From the IMG/VR virus record IMGVR_UViG_3300030202_000854, positions 1 to 46,067 of that record: DNA of 46,067 nucleotides; one strand, written 5' to 3'. The translations under genes and the position numbers were made by a program. Origin of the DNA: a virus. Numbering within the stretch: the stretch's first letter is position 1; every line of letters begins with the position of its first letter. Shown one piece after another: positions 42,457 through 46,067 of this stretch. A model generated the notes under the pieces. That model saw only the letters and a list, made by a program, of their open reading frames with translations. It was not told the DNA's origin and ran no database searches.

Positions 42457-42924
42457 TTAAGCCATCTTTGTTTTACGAACACCACCGCCCATTGCATAGG
42501 CTTTCATTTTGGTGTTTTTACCTCCCATAGCTCGACCTTTAGCTTTCATCTTAGTATTCTTACCACCCATAGCCATCATGCTAGTAGGACGAGAAGTAGA
42601 GCCTTGCATCATGTTTTCATCCATTTTGCGTCCCATGTTTGGTGAAGCCATGCCTGTCATGCCTCCGTACATCATAGGTTTCATTTTAGTATTCTTACCA
42701 CCTACTGCTCTGCCCTTGGCTTTCATCTTAGTGTTTTTACCACCAACTGCCATTTTCTTTGCTTGCATGGCTGCAACTTTCATTGGCTCTTTTTTATTGC
42801 CATCTTTGTCTAAATCAAGAAAGTCTGGTTTTCCACCTTTTGCCATAAGCTTGGTGTTCTTTCCTCCTCTAGCCATGTACTTGGTATTTTTACCACCTTT
42901 AGCCATATATTTACTCTTCTTCAT
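42457..42924 (-). CDS. Highly basic GGKNTK-repeat protein
   Basis: 155 aa from ATG 42924, with GGAGGAG 7 nt upstream (ATG 42942 is less likely). Six copies of GGKNTK occur, most extended as GGKNTKMKAKGRA, with very many Met and Lys residues and almost no hydrophobic core. One acidic EF-hand-like patch DLDKDGNKK lies in the middle (about 37-45). Probably disordered and nucleic-acid or capsid binding. Related Lys/Gly repeat proteins are found in marine phages but I know no function. Confidence 0.6.
   Translation of the reverse strand: MKKSKYMAKGGKNTKYMARGGKNTKLMAKGGKPDFLDLDKDGNKKEPMKVAAMQAKKMAVGGKNTKMKAKGRAVGGKNTKMKPMMYGGMTGMASPNMGRKMDENMMQGSTSRPTSMMAMGGKNTKMKAKGRAMGGKNTKMKAYAMGGGVRKTKMA
42498..42755 (-). 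repeat. DNA repeats encoding GGKNTKMKAKGRA
   Basis: Two long copies (about 42499-42575 and 42674-42752) each encode (M/V)GGKNTKMKAKGRA followed by (M/V)GGKNTKMK. They are similar but not identical in DNA, with third-position changes. Shorter GGKNTK units follow at 42850-42905. An internal repeat array of this kind can expand or shrink by recombination. Confidence 0.6.
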
Positions 42925-43588
42925 CTTCTTGCTCCTCCGCATATAAATTATTAAACGTTACATTTGGGTCCATGTAACTATCATGTATTTCTGCAGTGTG
43001 GAGGTATTGACTTGGTGCAAAATCTGGTGCGCCTTCACCAGTTACCCACAAGGCAGGGTTTGTTGCACGTACTCTGTTATTTGGTAAGGCAACTATGTTA
43101 CCTGTAAATTCACCTGCATCTATTAGTTCTAGTACGTGCGATTGTTTATGTTGTGCAGGGTCATCTGAAATATGTGAATCTGTGTAGTCTACGGTAAACA
43201 TATATCTACCTGTATAAAACTCTCCCCCTATCTTACATATCCAAGGGCTAGAGGAGACACGATCTAATACCACTACAGAGTGATTTCGTGAAGAACAGTC
43301 CCAAGGTTGGGCTAAATGGGTTGGCATCATCTCAGGCCACTCTTCAAGGGGTATATCTGCTACTAGAGAGGCTATTGGTAGCCTTGCCCACATAGCACCC
43401 CCATGAACGTTCTCTTCTTCATTACAGCCAGTAAAGACTACCTGAAAGCTAAGACTACGATCTGGTATTGTATTTACTGCAAATGCAAGAGCATGAATGT
43501 ATTCACCTTCATACTTCTCATGGTTGTGTGTAAACTGTTTTCTTACCCAACATTTAAAGTGAGGTATGTTTGATATTAAATACGACAT
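42911..43588 (-). CDS. Conserved marine phage protein of unknown function
   Basis: 225 aa from ATG 43588 (AAAGGAT upstream). It opens with ISNIPHFKCWVRKQFTH, then beta-rich segments (GEYIHALAFAVNTIPDRSLS, GAMWARLPIASLVAD), W-D-C-S-S, and an acidic tail (EEQEDEEE) overlapping the next gene. I recall the ISNIPHFKCWVR opening from other phage genomes, function unassigned. No catalytic motif identified. Confidence 0.5.
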   Translation of the reverse strand: MSYLISNIPHFKCWVRKQFTHNHEKYEGEYIHALAFAVNTIPDRSLSFQVVFTGCNEEENVHGGAMWARLPIASLVADIPLEEWPEMMPTHLAQPWDCSSRNHSVVVLDRVSSSPWICKIGGEFYTGRYMFTVDYTDSHISDDPAQHKQSHVLELIDAGEFTGNIVALPNNRVRATNPALWVTGEGAPDFAPSQYLHTAEIHDSYMDPNVTFNNLYAEEQEDEEE

Positions 43589-43624
43589 TGAGGCATCCTT
43601 TTCTAAACGCCTCCCTTATTATTA

Positions 43625-43933
43625 TTAACAACGCCATCTTTTTCTAGCTTGGCGTAACCTTGAGTTAGGGTTTTTTGCAGCTTTTGGAAACTTTTTCATT
43701 TGTCCTGCTGATCTTGCACAGAAAGACTTTCTTCTTTTTGCTGCTTTACTTCCCGGTTTTACCTTTCCTGTTACTGCAGTTTGTAGCTTTGATCCGGGGT
43801 TTTTCTTTCTGTAGGCTGCAACCCCTTTCTTAGTCATACCTGCACCTGCCTTGGTAGGACGCTTATGACCACCTTTGATGGTCAATCCTTTCATTCCTGT
43901 TCCTTTACGCTTTGGTTTTGCGGCTCTTGGCAT
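43625..43933 (-). CDS. DUF6321-like basic protein
   Basis: 102 aa, about a third Lys+Arg. The segment MTKKGVAAYRKKNPGSKLQ, TAVTGKV and KAAKRRKSFCARSAG is characteristic of DUF6321 proteins found in cyanophages and other marine phages. Likely binds DNA or RNA; C72 lies in the conserved KSFCAR. The start overlaps the previous gene by 29 bp. Confidence 0.65.
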   Translation of the reverse strand: MPRAAKPKRKGTGMKGLTIKGGHKRPTKAGAGMTKKGVAAYRKKNPGSKLQTAVTGKVKPGSKAAKRRKSFCARSAGQMKKFPKAAKNPNSRLRQARKRWRC

Positions 43934-44198
43934 TTGAATATTTCTTCTTGAATGTTCTTACGTTGGTAGGCTTGCCTCCTACTCCTTGTGCTTTTGCTCT
44001 CTTCCTTGCAACAGCACTCCGAATCTGACCTTTGCTCATGCGCTTCGCAGTAGCCCTTGGTACGCATTTTGGATACTTTCTTTTGCTGCCTGTGGCTGAT
44101 TTACGACCACACTGTTGAAATTTACCTTTTTTCTTTGGTGCGCCTATGTCAACCCAATCACCCTTTGGGCCTTTTCCAAACCATTCTTTTAAACTCAC
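43905..44198 (-). CDS. Basic phage protein with conserved DWVDIGAPKKKGKF motif
   Basis: 97 aa with a GTG start overlapping the previous stop (GTGA). The N-terminal half has DWVDIGAPKKKGKFQQCGR, then KYPKCVP with two Cys (C30, C45); the rest is a Lys/Arg-rich helix (KRMSKGQIRSAVARKRAKAQ). This pattern is repeated in viral and phage basic proteins of unknown role. It could be a nucleic-acid-binding protein packed with DNA. Confidence 0.6.
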   Translation of the reverse strand: MSLKEWFGKGPKGDWVDIGAPKKKGKFQQCGRKSATGSKRKYPKCVPRATAKRMSKGQIRSAVARKRAKAQGVGGKPTNVRTFKKKYSNAKSRKTKA

Positions 44199-44377
44199 TT
44201 GTATGTACCACCACGTTTCTTATAGGTACGTACTAGCCAAGCATTTGCATATGCCGAAGGGTATACCTTGAACTTACGTTTAGCTTCCGATTTAACCCTT
44301 GAATAAAGACTAGGATTGGCAGGAGTAGGAGAACCTTTTTTACGCTTTGTTTTTGGTTTTGCTTTTTTTGCGGCCAT
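44195..44377 (-). CDS. Short basic protein, NPSLYSRVKSEAKRKF motif
   Basis: 60 aa. Lys-rich N-terminus (KKAKPKTKRKKG) and a compact motif NPSLYSRVKSEAKRKFKVYP with SAYANAWLVRTYKKRGGTY, seen in phage and large-virus proteins annotated only as conserved. AAGG lies about 9 nt upstream. One of five adjacent basic genes. Confidence 0.6.
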   Translation of the reverse strand: MAAKKAKPKTKRKKGSPTPANPSLYSRVKSEAKRKFKVYPSAYANAWLVRTYKKRGGTYK

Positions 44378-44648
44378 CTTTCAATACCTTCTTTGCTTGT
44401 TTAGCTATTTTTACAACTTCATTCTTACCCATTACTTTTGCACGTTGTTCCATCACAGTAAGTATTTGTATTTTTCTTGCGTAAGGCTTTTTTATTCTTT
44501 TTACTTTTGCAACTGTGGCTCTTGCATCTGCAGGAGTGGCAAACTTAATGCTAACCGTATCTTTAGGGTTCTCATCTGTGTAGAGTCTACGACCACTACC
44601 TTTTGGTTTTTTTCCTGTTCCCTTTTTTGGGTCCTGCTTTTTTGGCAT
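44340..44648 (-). CDS. Basic phage protein of the RRLYTDENPKDTV type
   Basis: 102 aa, very Lys-rich. The motif GSGRRLYTDENPKDTVSIKF (about 17-36) and the following helices (ATVAKVKRIKKPYARKIQIL) recur in marine phages. No enzymatic residue pattern. It overlaps both flanking genes (38 and 53 nt). Confidence 0.55.
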   Translation of the reverse strand: MPKKQDPKKGTGKKPKGSGRRLYTDENPKDTVSIKFATPADARATVAKVKRIKKPYARKIQILTVMEQRAKVMGKNEVVKIAKQAKKVLKDGRKKSKTKNKA

Positions 44649-44778
44649 GGCTTGTCTTATACCTTGTGCGTTGATCTTTTTCTATCTTTGCAAGAGTTGC
44701 TGCTTGTTTAGCATGAGTACGTGATGCTTTCTTCAAACCCTTCACTACCTTTTTTAATGGTTTTGTGTAGTGAGGCAT
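44596..44778 (-). CDS. Short basic protein
   Basis: 60 aa (MPHYTKPLKKVVKGLKKASR onward), nearly one-third Lys/Arg, helical. It starts 2 nt after the stop of the cysteine-rich mini-gene and overlaps the next gene by 53 nt. No family recognised beyond its similarity in composition to its neighbours. Confidence 0.5.
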   Translation of the reverse strand: MPHYTKPLKKVVKGLKKASRTHAKQAATLAKIEKDQRTRYKTSHAKKAGPKKGNRKKTKR

Positions 44779-44780
44779 GG

Positions 44781-44894
44781 CTAACCAAAATCCTTTTTGG
44801 TTTCAGGACAAGAACATACTCCACAGCCACAGTCTTCTGCATCACATACAACTGTATCACAGTGGCAGGAGTGTTTACAAGATGAACATTCCAT
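44781..44894 (-). CDS. Metallothionein-like cysteine-rich mini-protein
   Basis: 37 aa from ATG 44894, which has GGAAA 7 nt upstream; ATG 44906 in frame would add MEIS at the front. Nine Cys occur within 27 residues, as CSSC, CHC, VVC, CGC and CSC, with two His. Almost every Cys is in a C-x-C or C-x-x-C pair, as in metallothioneins and zinc-ribbon peptides. It is the first gene after the strong promoter at 44997-45025, and the next gene starts 2 nt after its stop. Zn/Cu/Cd binding is predicted from composition; a structural zinc protein is the main alternative. Confidence 0.6.
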   Translation of the reverse strand: MECSSCKHSCHCDTVVCDAEDCGCGVCSCPETKKDFG

Positions 44895-44996
44895 ACTAAT
44901 TTCCATTTTATAATAATAACCGTAGTTTATCTCTATACTCCCTTTTTTATTTTTTGTAGGAGTGTGGAGTTGTAGACAAACTCTGGGCTAATTGTT

Positions 44997-45025
44997 AGTA
45001 TACACACCCAGAAGAGGTCTGTCAA
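44997..45025 (-). promoter_or_regulatory. Strong sigma70 promoter of the 31-kb structural operon
   Basis: On the minus strand: TTGACA (45020-45025, perfect), 17-nt spacer, TATACT (44997-45002, 5 of 6). Predicted start is near 44990, giving a leader of about 95 nt before the cysteine-rich gene. No other equally good minus-strand promoter was found between here and 13.5 kb, so this may serve the whole structural and lysis operon. Confidence 0.75.
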
Positions 45026-45077
45026 GTCTTTTTTTATAAAAAATTAAAAAAAAATTTAAAAATAGTGAATTTTTTAC
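45026..45077. promoter_or_regulatory. Shared A/T-tract between divergent promoters (UP element)
   Basis: 52 bp almost entirely A and T, including runs A6, A9, T6 and T7, directly upstream of both -35 boxes. It can act as UP element for RNA polymerase alpha subunits in both directions and would be intrinsically bent. An origin function is also conceivable. Confidence 0.6.
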
Positions 45078-45106
45078 TTGACAACTTGCATTTTGAACTG
45101 TATAAT
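45078..45106 (+). promoter_or_regulatory. Perfect consensus sigma70 promoter, rightward
   Basis: TTGACA (45078-45083), exactly 17 nt, TATAAT (45101-45106). Both hexamers are perfect. The predicted start near 45113 leads into the tiny genes at 45138-45480, which end at the terminator at 45570-45594, giving a transcript of about 480 nt. Confidence 0.85.
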
Positions 45107-45137
45107 AAGTTTACTGCTGCACAGGAATAAATATACT

Positions 45138-45179
45138 ATGAACCCCCTTTTGATTAGCCCTCGATTCCCTTTTGATTAG
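45138..45179 (+). CDS. Possible 13-residue leader peptide
   Basis: ATG 45138 to TAG 45179, encoding MNPLLISPRFPFD, preceded by AGGAA about 10 nt upstream. It covers both copies of the 15-bp direct repeat. It is the first ATG on the transcript and the next gene (45188) lacks its own ribosome site, so translation of this peptide could be coupled to it. May be fortuitous. Confidence 0.3.
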   Translation: MNPLLISPRFPFD

Positions 45180-45181
45180 CC
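45145..45181 (+). repeat. 15-bp direct repeat in the leader of the rightward transcript
   Basis: CCCTTTTGATTAGCC occurs at 45145-45159 and 45167-45181 (22-bp period, two helical turns). Located 35-70 nt downstream of the predicted start. Possible protein-binding or RNA element. Part of it (ATTAGCCCTCGATT, 45153-45166) occurs again at 45381-45394. Confidence 0.6.
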
Positions 45182-45187
45182 AAAGCA

Positions 45188-45295
45188 ATGGCATTAAAAA
45201 TATTATTTGGGATATTAATTGGAGTTATAGGTTTATGGTTTTTATATATAATTGGTGCTGGTATTATTCAAACAGTTTGTAAGTGTTTAATTTGA
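45188..45295 (+). CDS. 35-residue single-TM peptide
   Basis: ATG 45188; the product is one long hydrophobic helix (about 5-29, ILFGILIGVIGLWFLYIIGA) ending VCKCLI. TGA overlaps the next start (TGATG), and a perfect promoter lies upstream. Tiny membrane peptides expressed first in infection often block host functions or superinfecting phage; inference only. Confidence 0.5.
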   Translation: MALKILFGILIGVIGLWFLYIIGAGIIQTVCKCLI

Positions 45296-45480
45296 TGATT
45301 TCACCACCGATCAGATATCGTGTATTTTGTTACTACAAAAATATTCCAAAACCTGTAGTTTCCATCTTTGCAAACAAAAAATTAGCCCTCGATTTTAGAA
45401 AACAGGTACGTAGAGAGCAAAAAGATATTGAAAATGTCATAATATACGATGAAAATGATACAAAAGTCTATGAAAATTAA
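45295..45480 (+). CDS. Small basic protein of the rightward operon
   Basis: 61 aa from ATG 45295 (TGATG overlap; a GTG at 45283 is an alternative). A basic, beta-alpha-beta looking protein (YRVFCYYKNIPKPVVSIFAN, FRKQVRREQKDIENVIIYDE). No family recognised. The only non-membrane product of the strong rightward promoter, therefore a candidate early host-takeover factor. Confidence 0.5.
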   Translation: MISPPIRYRVFCYYKNIPKPVVSIFANKKLALDFRKQVRREQKDIENVIIYDENDTKVYEN

Positions 45481-45569
45481 AAAAAATTTTAAAAAAAGGT
45501 AAAAAATAGAAAAATTATATGGGGATTGCATATAGATATATGGGTACCCCTAGTGGCCCACGCCTACCC

Positions 45570-45594
45570 GTTGCATTATTGCAACTTTTTTTTT
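45570..45594 (+). terminator. Intrinsic terminator of the rightward mini-operon
   Basis: GTTGCA-TTAT-TGCAAC, a perfect 6-bp stem with a 4-nt loop, followed by nine T residues. It lies 90 nt after the stop of the 61-aa gene. Confidence 0.85.
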
Positions 45595-45807
45595 ATTTAT
45601 GTGACATTTTTGCACTAGCATCTGTAAGGGCTATATCTGCTCACTGGTAAACATCTTTGCTGGCTGGTGCTATGCCTAATTAAAACCGAACAACGCCTTT
45701 TTTAGGGCCTTTATGGGGCGGGGTGGCGTATCATACAAAACAACCCCCTACCGTCATAAACCCTGTTTTACTATGCGTATTCAATACCTTAATTAATATT
45801 CTCTGGA
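45595..45807. other. Non-coding interval between two terminators
   Basis: About 210 bp with no convincing gene on either strand and no tRNA-like fold noticed. G/C-rich patches stand out from the A/T-rich genome (GCCTTTTTTAGGGCC at about 45697-45711 and TGGGGCGGGGTGGCG at about 45714-45728). ACGCC and GGCGT can pair around this patch. It might hold a small RNA, a packaging (pac) or recognition site, or nothing. Confidence 0.3.
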
Positions 45808-45839
45808 TAAAAAAAACCCCACCAGAACAGGCAGGGTTT
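45808..45839 (-). terminator. Strong intrinsic terminator, minus strand
   Basis: Minus strand: AAACCCTGCC-TGTTCT-GGTGGGGTTT followed by a T-run. The stem is 10 bp including two G-U pairs, with a 6-nt loop. It lies 23 nt after the stop of the GP88-like gene, ending the minus-strand transcript that enters from beyond the right edge. Confidence 0.85.
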
Positions 45840-45861
45840 GAGGCAGGATATTTTTTATTGA

Positions 45862-46067
45862 TTATGACACGGCTCTGAAACCATCCTTTGCATTTGAAAA
45901 ACGAATTGCAAATCGTGGATCATGGTTGTGCATTGCGATCCGATCACCTATTGGTGTGCCAATGTGCCAACGTGTATAACCATACAGAGCAAGCAATGGC
46001 CGTAGGTTCAATTGGTCAATCCAGAAGTCTACATATTCAGTGTTGTAGAAATCACCTAAGACATGGA
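45862..46067 (-). CDS. C-terminal part of a GP88-like protein, truncated by the window edge
   Basis: 67 residues up to TAA at 45862; the start is beyond the right edge. The sequence HVLGDFYNTEYVDFWIDQL, then LLALYGYTRWHIG resembles the GDFY...EYV..W and YGYTR region of the GP88 (gene product 88) family of phages and mobile elements, whose N-terminal half carries conserved Cys residues. The function of the family is not established. Identification from this fragment is moderate. Confidence 0.5.
   Translation of the reverse strand, partial: HVLGDFYNTEYVDFWIDQLNLRPLLALYGYTRWHIGTPIGDRIAMHNHDPRFAIRFSNAKDGFRAVS

Noticed and set aside
42431-42460. TTGACA and TACAAT before the small gene upstream of terS, as an internal promoter.
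   Set aside because: The spacer is only 14 nt, too short for a normal sigma70 promoter.
45595-45807. tRNA or other structured RNA gene in the G/C-rich patch.
   Set aside because: No cloverleaf or conserved T-arm could be found by eye; kept only as a non-coding interval.

Overview
The window looks like most of one AT-rich, tailed double-stranded DNA phage genome. The short-tail (podovirus) type is inferred from a large portal, tail proteins resembling T7 gp11/gp12, three very large probable internal virion proteins and no tape-measure or tail-sheath gene. A marine alphaproteobacterial host is suggested by homologues of alphaproteobacterial Usg and DUF6356 proteins and by a DNA polymerase carrying a DnaJ-type zinc-finger insert, reported from the SAR116 phage HMO-2011 and its relatives. 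No integrase, repressor or phage RNA polymerase is visible, and motif B of the polymerase has Phe at the position of E. coli Pol I Phe762. Both fit a lytic phage that uses host RNA polymerase.

Layout. (1) 1-2000, minus strand: small accessory genes (a glycosylase-like conserved protein, a PD-(D/E)XK nuclease, a helix-turn-helix protein, an SH3-barrel protein); the leftmost runs off the window. (2) 2181-13553, plus strand, almost every start overlapping the preceding stop: replication and nucleotide genes. Order: zinc-finger/TOPRIM primase, DnaB-like helicase, separate 3'-5' exonuclease, family A polymerase, possible ssDNA-binding protein, Cas4-like nuclease, T7 endonuclease I-like resolvase, DUF3310, class I ribonucleotide reductase NrdA and NrdB, DUF6356 protein and another PD-(D/E)XK nuclease. 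(3) 13546-15100, minus: lysis genes (overlapping o- and i-spanins, a two-TM protein with an EF-hand loop) plus an Usg homologue. (4) 15100-42924, minus: internal virion proteins, tail fibre, tail nozzle and adaptor, a 2OG-Fe(II) oxygenase, decoration protein, major capsid, scaffold with an AT-hook, a SleB-domain wall hydrolase, portal with an overprinted small gene, and large and small terminase. (5) 42457-44894, minus: very basic small proteins, a GGKNTK-repeat protein and a metallothionein-like cysteine-rich mini-protein that is first in the transcript. (6) 44997-45106: two divergent sigma70-type promoters sharing an A/T tract; the rightward one drives two tiny genes ending at an intrinsic terminator. 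(7) The right edge holds the C-terminal end of a GP88-like protein, which is followed on the minus strand by a strong intrinsic terminator.

The genes suggest this course of infection: host sigma70 polymerase starts from the strong promoters at the right end and near 2.1 kb; the plus operon supplies DNA replication, repair and dNTPs; the long minus operon builds the particle and, at its far end, lysis functions. If the molecule is circularly permuted, the left minus operon would continue into the GP88-like gene and stop at the terminator at 45.8 kb. The two edges do not join in frame, so some sequence between them is probably missing.
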